Origin: Alcaligenes pakistanensis
Lineage (GTDB): Bacteria; Pseudomonadota; Gammaproteobacteria; Burkholderiales; Burkholderiaceae_B
Direction of reading: 5' to 3'
Length of the DNA stretch: 64,000 nucleotides
Assembly (NCBI RefSeq): GCF_014652815.1
Contig: NZ_BMZN01000002.1
Span: 40,480-104,479, forward strand
Part shown: positions 25,649 to 34,355 of the stretch, one piece after another
How positions within the stretch are numbered: the first letter of the stretch is position 1
How the letters are laid out: every line of letters starts with the position of its first letter
Notes under the pieces: model-generated
Told to the model about the DNA's origin: nothing
Databases searched by the model: none
Seen by the model: the letters and a program-made list of their open reading frames with translations, nothing else
Program-made: the position numbers and the translations under genes

Positions 25649-27559
25649 ATGCCCGTGGCCTTTGAGCACGTTGTTATCCATCAGGCCCAGTGGTTTATGC
25701 CCGGCGAGCCGGTCGATAACACTGAGATGGATCGTTTTATTGCGCCTTTGAACCGTATATCGGGGCGCATCAAGCAGCGCATTCTGGCAGAAAACGGCAT
25801 TCAGCAGCGTTACTACGCCATTGCTGAAGATGGTGGAACCCGCTGGAGCAACACCACCATGGCCGCCAACGCGATACGTGCTTGCCTGGAGCAAGCGGGC
25901 CTGGATATGGGCGAGGTCGGTCTCTTGGCCAGCGGCTCTTCGGGTGGTGATTTGTTGATGCCCGGTTTTGCCAACGCGATTCAGGGCGAGCTGGGTGCGC
26001 CACCGCTGGAAGTGCATTCCGTACACGGGATTTGCGCGGCAGGCGTCACCGCCTTGCAAACCGTTGCTCAAGGGATTGAGCTGGGTGCGCACCGCCATGG
26101 CCTGGCCGTTGCCAGTGAAATGCCGTCGCGCCTGTTCCGCCGCTCGCGCTTTGCCTCGCAAGACTATCAGGCGGACTTCGATGCGCACTTCTTGCGCTGG
26201 ATGCTTTCCGATGGCGCGGGTGCTGCTTTGCTCAGCCATAAAGATCAGGTGCTGCCCACCACGCAAGCCGGTGTGCGTCTGCGCCTGCGCTGGATTCATC
26301 AAAAGTCCTTTTCGGGCGATTACCCCGTGTGCATGCAGCTAGGGGCGACGCGCGAGTCTAGCCGCAGCCATCTGGACTACGACTCCTGGGCCGAGGCCGA
26401 GCAGGCCGGGGCCCTGTCTCTGCGCCAGGATATCCGCCTGTTGCCACATCTGTTTGATATCGGCATTCACGAGTACGTGAAGCTGGTACGTGACGGCTGG
26501 GTGGACCCCGAGCGTATCAGCCATTTCCTGTGCCATTACTCGTCCGAGAAATTCATTCCCGTCGTGGCTGATTTGCTGGAACAGGCCGGGCTGGCCATTC
26601 CTGCCGAGCGTTGGTACAGCAATCTGCGCTGGCGCGGCAATACGGGCGCAGCGTCCATCCTGATCATGTTGGCCGAGTTCATGCGCGACCGGACCTTGAC
26701 GCCCGGCGAGCAAATCCTGTGCTACGTGCCCGAGTCGGGCCGCTTCACGACAGCCTATATGCTGCTGGAAGTGGAGGCCTGCGATGCGCCAGCAGCGGCG
26801 CTGTCCTACCCAACGGCCAAACAGTCCGCTTCTGCCTCTACGGATCAGGTGGATATTGCCCCCCCGCATGACCCGGCTACCGCCCCGCAAGGCTTGCGCG
26901 ATCTGCTGACGCAACTGGCTCCTATCTGGCACGATTACCGCTCCCAAGTCTGGCGCACGCCTTTGCTGCGCAGCTTGCACGATGGCTCCATGCGCATGCA
27001 GGACTATCAAAAGTGGATGGCGGACTGGATTCCCCAGGTGCGTGAGGGGGCCAAATGGATGCGCGAAGCCTGCGACTCCTTGTCGCCTACTTATGCGCCA
27101 CTGGCCGAGCTGATTCGCTTGCACGCCGGTGAAGAACAGGACGACTTCAAGATCTTATTCGAGGACTATCAGCAGGCCGGTGGCACGGCTACCGAGATCG
27201 AGCAGTTGTCGCGTAACCCTGGTGGTCAGGCCCTGAACTCTTATCTGCATGCGTTGGCGGCCAGCCAGGACCCGATTGGTTTGTTGGGTGCGATTTACAT
27301 TATTGAAGGCACGGGCCAACGCATTGTGCCGGCCTTGCTGCCTTTGTTGAAATCTTCGCTGTCGCTGGAACCGAATATGTACCGTTTCCTGCACTATCAC
27401 GGCATGAACGACGAACATCATCTGGCCCGTTGGCTGGTGGCGGTCGAGCTGGCGCTGGATTGCGATGAAACAGGTCGCGCCGAACAGATTATTATTGAAA
27501 CCGCACGCCGTACGGCAGCCCTGTACTTGATGCAGTTCCAATACGCGAAAGAGTTTTAA
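25649..27559 (+). CDS. KAS III-like ketoacyl synthase fused to a heme-oxygenase-fold diiron oxidase-like domain
   Basis: A two-domain protein of 636 residues. Residues 1-375 resemble beta-ketoacyl-ACP synthase III: the catalytic triad can be placed at Cys129 (HGICAAG), His296 (CHYSSE) and Asn331 (GNTGAAS). A linker of about 40 residues follows. Residues 415-636 look like the heme-oxygenase-like diiron oxidase group (TenA/UndA-like), with candidate metal ligands Glu466, His492, Glu496, Glu553, His584, Asp588 and His591. Such oxidases act on free acids or amino acids, for example decarboxylating a fatty acid to a terminal alkene. The fusion suggests condensation followed by oxidative cleavage. 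The ATG follows AGGAG. Confidence 0.82.
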   Translation: MPVAFEHVVIHQAQWFMPGEPVDNTEMDRFIAPLNRISGRIKQRILAENGIQQRYYAIAEDGGTRWSNTTMAANAIRACLEQAGLDMGEVGLLASGSSGGDLLMPGFANAIQGELGAPPLEVHSVHGICAAGVTALQTVAQGIELGAHRHGLAVASEMPSRLFRRSRFASQDYQADFDAHFLRWMLSDGAGAALLSHKDQVLPTTQAGVRLRLRWIHQKSFSGDYPVCMQLGATRESSRSHLDYDSWAEAEQAGALSLRQDIRLLPHLFDIGIHEYVKLVRDGWVDPERISHFLCHYSSEKFIPVVADLLEQAGLAIPAERWYSNLRWRGNTGAASILIMLAEFMRDRTLTPGEQILCYVPESGRFTTAYMLLEVEACDAPAAALSYPTAKQSASASTDQVDIAPPHDPATAPQGLRDLLTQLAPIWHDYRSQVWRTPLLRSLHDGSMRMQDYQKWMADWIPQVREGAKWMREACDSLSPTYAPLAELIRLHAGEEQDDFKILFEDYQQAGGTATEIEQLSRNPGGQALNSYLHALAASQDPIGLLGAIYIIEGTGQRIVPALLPLLKSSLSLEPNMYRFLHYHGMNDEHHLARWLVAVELALDCDETGRAEQIIIETARRTAALYLMQFQYAKEF

Positions 27560-27562
27560 ATC

Positions 27563-28483
27563 ATGGATAAAATTCCGGATTTTTTAAGTAAAGAGCATGA
27601 TCCCCAGGACCCCAGCCCTTGGCGGGCCTTGTATCTGGATCGCAGCACGCCCTTGCCTGATGAAGTAAAGCAGGCATGGCTGGCTGACTCCAGTTCTTCT
27701 TCGCGTCAATATCTGCTGCCATTCTTGCGGCCCCTGGCACGCTTGATGATTGTGGTGATCCAGATCGTCAAAACCTTCTTGCCGCGCAAGTGGTCGCACT
27801 CGGGTCTGCTGCATCGAATTCTGGTCTGGGGTTTGAAGCGCTTTGTCTCGCCCCAGGCGAACTGGCTGATTTTGCGCCATTTTCACCTGGGCTCGCAGGT
27901 TCTGGCCTTTATCGCCGCCAACTCGCCCACCAAGGTGCCGACCACGCCATTGACGCCGATGAACATCGACGAGTTGCATGATCACACCTTTGTGAAGCAC
28001 GATTTGAATCTGTTCAATTTCGTGATCCGCCTGAACCAGACCTTGCGGGATAATAATCAGGAAATCGGCCCGCCGGAACGGGTGGATTTCTCCATGATCC
28101 AGCCCGTGCCCTTGGCACTGGAGGATATGCCGCAAGGCCCGCTGAACAAGATGGACCTGCAAAGCGCCATCGAACTGTTTACCCCCCTGTATCAGCTGTT
28201 GCTGACCGATAACGACTTCTGGCGTGCGGCCAATTCCTTGCAGTTGGACGAGACCATCGGTATCTATGCAGCCAAAATTTTGCAGGCGCCCGAGCATCTG
28301 ATTCTGGTGAACAACGGTCATCCCTTGGTGCCTATGTCTACCTTGCGAGCAGGCTACCGTTTGGTGCTGCACGGCTTGTCGACAGAGATGCTCCATAGCT
28401 TGTTAAATCAGATGAAGCTGGCGCAGGCAGAGCAGGAAAGTGGGTCAGCGCCCACCGTGAGCTTGGATAACGGCCCGGCTTAG
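27563..28483 (+). CDS. Conserved-looking protein of unknown family in the lipid operon
   Basis: Protein of 306 residues that I do not recognise. There is no signal peptide. A hydrophobic segment occurs at about residues 56-75 (RPLARLMIVVIQIVKTF), and amphipathic stretches follow. LILRHFHLGSQVLAF (about 102-116) and DELHDHTFVKHDLN (about 135-148) contain clustered His/Asp/Glu that could bind metal. The last 100 residues look helical. The gene starts 3 bases after the fusion gene, so it belongs to the same pathway. It could be a peripheral membrane enzyme or an acyl carrier/binding partner; neither can be shown. Confidence 0.8.
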   Translation: MDKIPDFLSKEHDPQDPSPWRALYLDRSTPLPDEVKQAWLADSSSSSRQYLLPFLRPLARLMIVVIQIVKTFLPRKWSHSGLLHRILVWGLKRFVSPQANWLILRHFHLGSQVLAFIAANSPTKVPTTPLTPMNIDELHDHTFVKHDLNLFNFVIRLNQTLRDNNQEIGPPERVDFSMIQPVPLALEDMPQGPLNKMDLQSAIELFTPLYQLLLTDNDFWRAANSLQLDETIGIYAAKILQAPEHLILVNNGHPLVPMSTLRAGYRLVLHGLSTEMLHSLLNQMKLAQAEQESGSAPTVSLDNGPA

Positions 28484-28566
28484 CGCCGTCTAGTTGGCAT
28501 AGGTGTCCGGGTCATGGACCTGGACGCGGGCGATCAGCTAAGCGGGCAGGGTGATCTATCCCTGAA

Positions 28567-29409
28567 TCAGTTGCGTTCGGTGTAGGCCATGTAGAGCTCG
28601 TGGGCGCGGGTTTCAATCGGGCCACGAGCATAGTGGCGATCGTCAATGCGATTGCAGTGCAAGACCTTGCCGTAATTGCCAGTACTAAATACTTCGTCCG
28701 CATCCAGCACGTCTTGTGGCGTCAGGCTGGCTTCACGTACTTCAAGGCCATCGTCGCGCAACAGCTGCATGACGCGTTGGCGGGTAATACCGTTCAGGAA
28801 GGTGCCGTTCAGCTCGGGAGTCAGCACCACGCCATCACGCACAATCCACAGATTGGCTACTGCAAATTCCGCGACCTTGCCTTTGGAGTCCAGCACGATG
28901 GCATTGTCAAAACCGCGTGCGCTGGAATCGCGCAAGATGCGCTGAGTGTTGGGGTACAGGCAAGAGGCCTTGGCATCGGTGGGGGCCATGGCCGGATCAG
29001 GGCGCAGAAACTCGCTGAACGTGGCGCTAAAACCGCTGTCATCCGGCATGGGGGATTCAAAAATATGAATAGCCAGCTGAGTGGTAGCGGGATCGGGCTG
29101 AATGAAGCCGCCGGGTGCGAAATACAGCAGTTTGATGTAGTAGTCCTGAGTGTGGGACAGTTTTTTCAGGCCCTCGCGCACCAGATCCACGGTCTGCTGG
29201 GGCGTTATTACCGGCTCCATGCCCAGGGTGACGGCTGAACGGTTCAGACGCTCGCAATGCAGATCCAGATCCGGGGTATGGCCTTGAATGGAACGGGCAC
29301 CGTCAAAGACGGTGGTGGCCATCCAGAAAGCATGGTCGGTAGCGCCAATCAGGGGCGCGCTGGTGCTGTTCCATTGGCCATTGGACCAGGTGATTTCATT
29401 GGTACTCAT
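28567..29409 (-). CDS. PLP-dependent class IV aminotransferase
   Basis: Aminotransferase of 280 residues, class IV (BCAT/D-amino acid aminotransferase/ADC lyase fold). The PLP lysine is probably Lys147 (TDAKASCLYPN), and VAEFAVANLWIVRDG (about 179-193) replaces the usual EGSGENIF motif. FDNAIVLDSKGKVAE and FLNGITRQRVMQL are normal family landmarks. A GGAGGGA element precedes the ATG. It is divergent from the LysR gene at 29518. It could act on branched-chain or D-amino acids, or on an unusual substrate; the altered motif argues against a simple IlvE assignment. Confidence 0.85.
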   Translation of the reverse strand: MSTNEITWSNGQWNSTSAPLIGATDHAFWMATTVFDGARSIQGHTPDLDLHCERLNRSAVTLGMEPVITPQQTVDLVREGLKKLSHTQDYYIKLLYFAPGGFIQPDPATTQLAIHIFESPMPDDSGFSATFSEFLRPDPAMAPTDAKASCLYPNTQRILRDSSARGFDNAIVLDSKGKVAEFAVANLWIVRDGVVLTPELNGTFLNGITRQRVMQLLRDDGLEVREASLTPQDVLDADEVFSTGNYGKVLHCNRIDDRHYARGPIETRAHELYMAYTERN

Positions 29410-29517
29410 GGGTCTTCCCTCCTAGTTTTATTGTGACGTAGTGGCAATTCGGTGTGTCGTTGTACTATTTCCAATACACATAATAGAGAGCCAAAAACGA
29501 CTTGAGGTGGTGTCAGC

Positions 29518-30441
29518 GTGCTATCTGATATTTACAAAACATATAACTGGACGCTGGCTGAGCTACACGCTTTCTGTCTGATTTGTGAGTGCCAGAACCT
29601 GAGCCAGGCGGCGCTGCGTATGGGGGTCAGCCAGTCTGCCATTTCTCTGATGGTGCAGCGTTGGCGGCAGGCTTTGGGCGATCCTTTGTTCGTGCGGGCG
29701 CGCTACGGCGTTGCGCCCACGCAGATTGCCATTGCCCTGCGCGAAAAGCTGCAGCCCTTGCTGGAAGAGGTGGGCATCGCCCTGACCCAGACCCAAGGCT
29801 TCAATCCTGCTCAGTCTACCCGCGTTTTTAAAGTTCATATGACGGACATTGGCCAACTGGTGTTTCTGCCGGGCCTGAATGATTTTGTGGCCAAACACGC
29901 GCCGGGTATTCGCTTGGTCATCAAGAATCTGGGCTGGGAAGCACTGGAAAGCGGTTTGAGCTCTGGCGAGATTGATCTGGCCATTGGCTCCTTGCCCATG
30001 ATTAAGGGGCGGGTGCATTCACGCGTGTTTCGCCACGAACGTTATGTGACGGCCATGCGTAAAGCGCACCCCTTGGCCAAAACAGAGTTGAACCTGGATG
30101 CCTTTGTAGCGGCCGATCATTTGGCCATTGATGCCACCAGTAGCGGGCATTCCCTAGTGGAAAATGCCCTGCGTGCCCTGGATATGCGCCGCAATATCAG
30201 TCTGACCATCCCGCACTATTTGGCTGCCGAACAGATTCTTGTCAGCAGCAATTATTTGCTGACTGTGCCCAACATAGCCGTCCTGTCTTTTCAGAATCCC
30301 ACCGCCTTGTGCATTGTGCCCACGCCGCTGGCACTACCCAGCTTTGATGTGCGCGTGCATTGGCATGAACGCAGCCGGCAGGATCAGGGCGTGCAGTGGT
30401 TGCGTACGACTATTTCCGATCTGTTTGGGCACCATAGGTAA
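29518..30441 (+). CDS. LysR family transcriptional regulator
   Basis: Regulator of 307 residues. The helix-turn-helix is in LAELHAFCLICECQNLSQAALRMGVSQSAISLMVQRWRQ (about residues 12-50), followed by the effector domain. The start is GTG at 29518, supported by GAGGTGG 8 bases upstream. It is divergent from the class IV aminotransferase gene and probably regulates it. Its last 32 bases overlap the end of the convergent DUF418 gene. Confidence 0.87.
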   Translation: MLSDIYKTYNWTLAELHAFCLICECQNLSQAALRMGVSQSAISLMVQRWRQALGDPLFVRARYGVAPTQIAIALREKLQPLLEEVGIALTQTQGFNPAQSTRVFKVHMTDIGQLVFLPGLNDFVAKHAPGIRLVIKNLGWEALESGLSSGEIDLAIGSLPMIKGRVHSRVFRHERYVTAMRKAHPLAKTELNLDAFVAADHLAIDATSSGHSLVENALRALDMRRNISLTIPHYLAAEQILVSSNYLLTVPNIAVLSFQNPTALCIVPTPLALPSFDVRVHWHERSRQDQGVQWLRTTISDLFGHHR

Positions 30442-31519
30442 TACGTCTTAAGACGGCTTCCAGGGGAGCGCGCCCCCAGCGCCGGGCGATCAGGCCCGTT
30501 AGCGTCATGGCGATTAGTGCCAGCACCACGGCCATCAGCAACAGCGCCGCATTGCCCAAGGCATCAAACAGGCCCAGGCCATAGCTGCTAAAGATCAGAC
30601 CAGCCCAAACCCCTTGGCAGACATACGCTGTCAGTGAATTGCGGCCTGCTTCAATCAGAACCTCGGGCAAGCGAATCCAGGCCGCGCAGCGCAAGAGCAG
30701 GTACAGGTAAATGAGGGAGAGCAGCGGGGCACCAATAGACACGCTAAATAGTCCGATTAGTCCCATTACATCGGTTTGGTTCGCCGTAACTGCCGTAAAG
30801 ATATTGATGGGCAGCGCAATCAGAACCAGCCAGGGCATCGCTTTTCCCAGTTTTTGCAGGCCTGGGCTATTGGCTTCAAAAAAGCGGCTTTTGGCTGCGG
30901 CCAGGCCCAGCAGCATGGCACCGAAAGCAAGCGGCCCTTGATATAGAAACAGAAAGCCAAAGGTCTCGGGCCAATCAGTCAGGCGGGCCAAGGTGGCTTC
31001 GGAAAATGCACCGCCCAGTGAATAAACGGGGGCCAGTTCTTCAAGGCTCGAGACCCAGAACATGACGAGGGCTAGGCTCAGCAGTTCCACCAGCACCATT
31101 GCCAGTGCAATCTTCACCAGTTTAGAGGGCGTGCTGTTGCGCAGCGGCCAGATCAGCAGGCCCAAGACGGCGTAAAGCAGCAGAATGTCGCCGGTGAAGA
31201 CCAGCATGGCGTGCAAACATCCCAGCAAGGCCAAACCACTTAAGCGTCGGAAGTAACGCTGGCTTAAAGGGACCCCGGCACGGGTAGCGGAGCGGGCCTG
31301 GATCTCGATGCCCCAGCCAAAAATCAGCGAGAACAAGAGAAAGAATTTTCCCTGAAACAAAAACTCGATCAGGAATGCCGCCGCCTGATCGTAAAAGGGT
31401 GAACTATGTGTGGGGATATTGTCGGTCATTGCCAGAAAAGGCAGGTTAACTACACAAATACCGATTAAGGCAGCGGTGCGGATCAGGTCGACAGAGGTAT
31501 TGCGAGAAGATGAGGACAT
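30410..31519 (-). CDS. DUF418 (YeiB-like) integral membrane protein
   Basis: Membrane protein of 369 residues with about nine hydrophobic segments. The N-terminal SVDLIRTAALIGICVVNLPFLAM and the segment KFFLLFSLIFGWGIEIQ (about 58-74) are typical of the YeiB/DUF418 family, whose function is unresolved. The C-terminal DUF418 core includes IEAGRNSLTAYVCQ. It is divergent from the TetR gene, with two palindromic sites in the 77-bp spacer, so TetR control is likely. Confidence 0.87.
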   Translation of the reverse strand: MSSSSRNTSVDLIRTAALIGICVVNLPFLAMTDNIPTHSSPFYDQAAAFLIEFLFQGKFFLLFSLIFGWGIEIQARSATRAGVPLSQRYFRRLSGLALLGCLHAMLVFTGDILLLYAVLGLLIWPLRNSTPSKLVKIALAMVLVELLSLALVMFWVSSLEELAPVYSLGGAFSEATLARLTDWPETFGFLFLYQGPLAFGAMLLGLAAAKSRFFEANSPGLQKLGKAMPWLVLIALPINIFTAVTANQTDVMGLIGLFSVSIGAPLLSLIYLYLLLRCAAWIRLPEVLIEAGRNSLTAYVCQGVWAGLIFSSYGLGLFDALGNAALLLMAVVLALIAMTLTGLIARRWGRAPLEAVLRRITYGAQTDRK

Positions 31520-31531
31520 AGGTGTTTATTG

Positions 31532-31549
31532 ATTGAGCGCTTGTTCAAT
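31532..31549. promoter_or_regulatory. TetR operator candidate 1
   Basis: ATTGAGCGCTTGTTCAAT, an imperfect palindrome (6 of 7 positions in each arm) in the DUF418/TetR intergenic region, 26 bases from a second better copy. Confidence 0.6.
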
Positions 31550-31557
31550 GCCATAAT

Positions 31558-31575
31558 ATTGAGCGGTTGCTCAAT
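31558..31575. promoter_or_regulatory. TetR operator candidate 2
   Basis: ATTGAGCGGTTGCTCAAT, perfect 7-bp arms (ATTGAGC/GCTCAAT) around 4 bases, about 20 bases before the TetR start codon. Together with 31532-31549 it makes a two-site operator serving both divergent genes. Confidence 0.7.
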
Positions 31576-31596
31576 GTGTCAATAGGAGAGATGGTA

Positions 31597-32166
31597 ATGA
31601 GTGAAAAACAAGACAGTGCGACACGGATCCGGCAGGCGGCGGTCGATACCTTGCTGGAAGTGGGGGTGCGGGCGGCCACTACGCGCATGGTGACGGAACG
31701 CGCCGGCGTGGGCCGTGGGTTGTTGAACCATTACTTTCGCTGGTCCGAATTGCGGGCCCAAGCCTGGGGCGAGATTTTTGAGCAGTTGATGGATGTGGGG
31801 GCGGCACCGGAGCTTGGGCCGCAAGCCTTGATGGAAAACTACTTGAGCTCTGCCTTTGATCAGAGCAACCGTATCTATTGGTTTTTGTGGCTTGATGCCA
31901 CTGATCTGGCTAAAACCGACCCGGCGTTGGCCGTGGTGATCTCGCAGGTGCAAAGCAAGATGCTGGAGCAACTGGTCTCTTATCTGAGCAGTGGGGCCGA
32001 ACAGGGCTTGTGGCAGGCTCCTGATCCCTATGGGATTGCACTGCGTTTATCGGCTTTGTACGACGGCTTGGCCAATATGTTGTTGACTGACTCTAGCGAT
32101 TTGACTTCAGAGCAAGCCGAGCAGCATTTGCGGCATTTATTTGCCTTGGAAACGCGGTCATCCTAA
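31597..32166 (+). CDS. TetR family transcriptional regulator
   Basis: Repressor of 189 residues. The N-terminal helix-turn-helix is TRIRQAAVDTLLEVGVRAATTRMVTERAGVGRGLLNHYFRW (about residues 9-48), a canonical TetR_N domain. The C-terminal ligand-binding part contains a BetI-type pattern (WFLWLDATDLAKTDP...). The ATG at 31597 is chosen because AGGAGAG ends 6 bases before it; the ATG at 31591 is too close to that element. It is expected to repress itself and the divergent DUF418 gene through the twin palindromes. Confidence 0.88.
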   Translation: MSEKQDSATRIRQAAVDTLLEVGVRAATTRMVTERAGVGRGLLNHYFRWSELRAQAWGEIFEQLMDVGAAPELGPQALMENYLSSAFDQSNRIYWFLWLDATDLAKTDPALAVVISQVQSKMLEQLVSYLSSGAEQGLWQAPDPYGIALRLSALYDGLANMLLTDSSDLTSEQAEQHLRHLFALETRSS

Positions 32167-32308
32167 GGGGCAATACCGAGCCTGCGAAGCCCGTGCACGG
32201 TAGGGAAGCGCAGTGATCTGTCCCGCGATTGAAGATGGCTTTGCCGTGCAAAAAAAGACTGTGAACAAAGTCTTAGCGGTATTCAGTGGTTTGAATAGAG
32301 AGAAAAAG

Positions 32309-32908
32309 ATGATGCCTACATGGGCACTAAACAAAATCACCATTTTCGAGGATGGTGATCCCAACGAGAATCCCTGGGTGACAGGCGAGCCTAAAGCGGA
32401 AGCGATCGAGGTCCAGGCCTACGATGCGTCCTGGCCTGTTCTGTACCAGCGTTTGAGCCAGGAAATTTTGCATGCGCTGGGAAACAAGGCATTGGCTATT
32501 GCCCATGTGGGTTCGACAGCGGTATTAGGGCTGCCTGCCAAACCTGTGATTGATATTGATGTACTGGTGGCAGACCCGGAGCAAGAAGAGAACTATGTCC
32601 CTGCCTTGAATACCTTGGGCTACGAGCTGAGCATACGTGAGCGCTCCTGGTATCAGCATCGCATGTTGCGCCAAGAGCGGCCGCGCGTGAACTTGCATGT
32701 GTTTGGGCCGGATTGCCCCGAGCATATCCGCCATATTCTGTTCCGTGATTGGCTCAGCACGCACCCGGATGATTTGCAGTGTTATGCGCAGGCCAAAATG
32801 CAGGCCAAAGAGGGGGCAGACAATGTGCGGGACTACAACCAAAGAAAGCAGGCCGTGGTTCGGGGTGTTTATCAAAAAATCTTCCAGTCACAAGGGCTGT
32901 TGAATTAG
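32309..32908 (+). CDS. GrpB/UPF0157 family nucleotidyltransferase-fold protein
   Basis: Protein of 199 residues of the GrpB (UPF0157) family. The hallmark is AHVGSTAVLGLPAKPVIDIDVLV (about residues 60-82), a nucleotidyltransferase-like GS...D.D motif; the C-terminal NVHVF-like segment appears as RVNLHVFG followed by FRDWLSTHP. An N-terminal segment of about 30 residues precedes the family domain. Two adjacent ATG codons (32309, 32312) could serve as start; a longer frame upstream lacks features. Its function in bacteria is largely unknown. Confidence 0.83.
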   Translation: MMPTWALNKITIFEDGDPNENPWVTGEPKAEAIEVQAYDASWPVLYQRLSQEILHALGNKALAIAHVGSTAVLGLPAKPVIDIDVLVADPEQEENYVPALNTLGYELSIRERSWYQHRMLRQERPRVNLHVFGPDCPEHIRHILFRDWLSTHPDDLQCYAQAKMQAKEGADNVRDYNQRKQAVVRGVYQKIFQSQGLLN

Positions 32909-33008
32909 GACAAAGCCGTGGTTTTGGCCTTTGCTTGTCATAAGCTCACCCCCCACAGAACGTGGACGGCTTGCTGATAAACGTTGCTGTACTTACAGGA
33001 TGAACACC

Positions 33009-33443
33009 ATGAGAATTCGCAATTCGTGTCCGGAAGACGGGCAACGTGTGGTTGAAATCTGGCGCAAGGCCGTGGATGCCACACACGATTTTTTATCTGC
33101 CCAGGACCGTCAGGAAATTGATGAGCTGGTGTGTGGTTTCCTACCCCAGGCCAGCCTCTGGCTGGCGGTGGACGAGCATGATTACCCGCTGGCCTTCATG
33201 TTGATTGACGAAGGCCATATGCAGGCCCTGTTTGTGGACCCGGACAGCCGGGGCACGGGCGTAGGCAAGGCTTTGGTGCGGCACGGTTTGAGCTTGCACC
33301 CCACCATGAGCACCGATGTGAACGAGCAGAATGCGCAAGCGGTAGGCTTTTACGAAAAAATGGGCTTCCAGCGTATTGGCCGCTCGCCAGTCGACGATCA
33401 AGGCAAGCCTTATCCGCTGATTCATTTGCAGTATCAAGCCTGA
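33009..33443 (+). CDS. GNAT family N-acetyltransferase (YjaB-like)
   Basis: Predicted acetyltransferase of 144 residues. The acetyl-CoA site is in MQALFVDPDSRGTGVGKALVRHG (about 75-97, with the R-G-x-G-x-G pattern), and the C-terminal NEQNAQAVGFYEKMGFQ is the usual GNAT ending. It resembles YjaB in length and in the ATHDFLS motif. The ATG at 33009 is supported by AGGA 8 bases upstream; another in-frame ATG is at 33000. Substrate unknown; it stands alone. Confidence 0.85.
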   Translation: MRIRNSCPEDGQRVVEIWRKAVDATHDFLSAQDRQEIDELVCGFLPQASLWLAVDEHDYPLAFMLIDEGHMQALFVDPDSRGTGVGKALVRHGLSLHPTMSTDVNEQNAQAVGFYEKMGFQRIGRSPVDDQGKPYPLIHLQYQA

Positions 33444-33578
33444 TCTACTCCCCCTTTTTTGATTGGTTTTTTGACAAGGTTCTTGAGCATGACTTTTCCT
33501 GCTGGACGAGTTTTTCTAAGGCAGGCATTCGGTCTTTATATCGCTTTGCCAGCCTGTATCGCAGTACCGGCAAAGCGT

Positions 33579-34349
33579 TTAGGCACAGATAAAGTCCAGT
33601 TCGCCGATACCTTGAATGGCGGCCTGAATTCGGTCGCCGGGGGCGGCATACAGCATAGGCAGGCACATGCCGGTAATGATCACCTGGCCCTGTTGTAAGC
33701 CGCCACCGTGATGGCTACCTTGATTGGCCAGCCAGAGCAGTAGACGTGTCAGCTCGCCAGCCGGGTTTTGAGTGGGGCCTTGCAGCAGTGCTTGCTGTCC
33801 CACTTGTACTCGAGCCCATTCGGGTTCGAGCAGTCGCATGTCTTGGGCCGCCGTGCCTTGTGCCGGATGGATCAGCGCACCGTGGCTAGCCAGATCAGCC
33901 AGTGTGGAGAGCCGTCCTACGGTGTCGCGCCGTGCAAAACGGGACTCCACAATTTCTACTGCTACGCAGACCTGGCTGATGGCACCCCAGATGTGTTCCA
34001 GGGAGTACGGCGTTTGGCTTGGGAGCAAGTCCTGACCCAGGATAAGGCCGATTTCAACCTCTATGCCGCGTAAAGACAAACCTTCGCCTGCTGGAGTCTT
34101 CGGGCTGGCATAGCGAAAGCGCTGGGGCAGGGGAGCGCAGGTTGGTGATGCCACAGTATTGGCTGCGCCAACTTTCCAGCCTCCTATGGGGCCCAGGGCC
34201 TGCATTTGCAGGGTCTGGGCCCCATAGGCCTGTTCGAAAGACGTGGGGCGCAATGCCTCAGGCCAATCCTCGATGGGACGATTTTCTTGGCGTGCCTGTA
34301 GCAGCCGTTGCGCGGTTGCCAAGCAGCTGGCTTGCAAAAGGGCGTTCAT
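33579..34349 (-). CDS. 2-keto-4-pentenoate hydratase/FAH-family protein
   Basis: Protein of 256 residues with the fold of 2-hydroxypentadienoate hydratases and 4-oxalocrotonate decarboxylases. FEQAYGAQTLQMQALG, GGWKVGAAN (about 56-64), the metal-binding region GIEVEIGLILGQDL (about 94-107) and VEIVESRFARRD are family landmarks. It is the last gene of the run 38295-33579 that begins with a hydantoinase-like enzyme, 6 bases after the racemase-like gene. It may hydrate an unsaturated keto acid formed late in the pathway. Confidence 0.83.
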   Translation of the reverse strand: MNALLQASCLATAQRLLQARQENRPIEDWPEALRPTSFEQAYGAQTLQMQALGPIGGWKVGAANTVASPTCAPLPQRFRYASPKTPAGEGLSLRGIEVEIGLILGQDLLPSQTPYSLEHIWGAISQVCVAVEIVESRFARRDTVGRLSTLADLASHGALIHPAQGTAAQDMRLLEPEWARVQVGQQALLQGPTQNPAGELTRLLLWLANQGSHHGGGLQQGQVIITGMCLPMLYAAPGDRIQAAIQGIGELDFICA

Positions 34350-34355
34350 CCAGAC

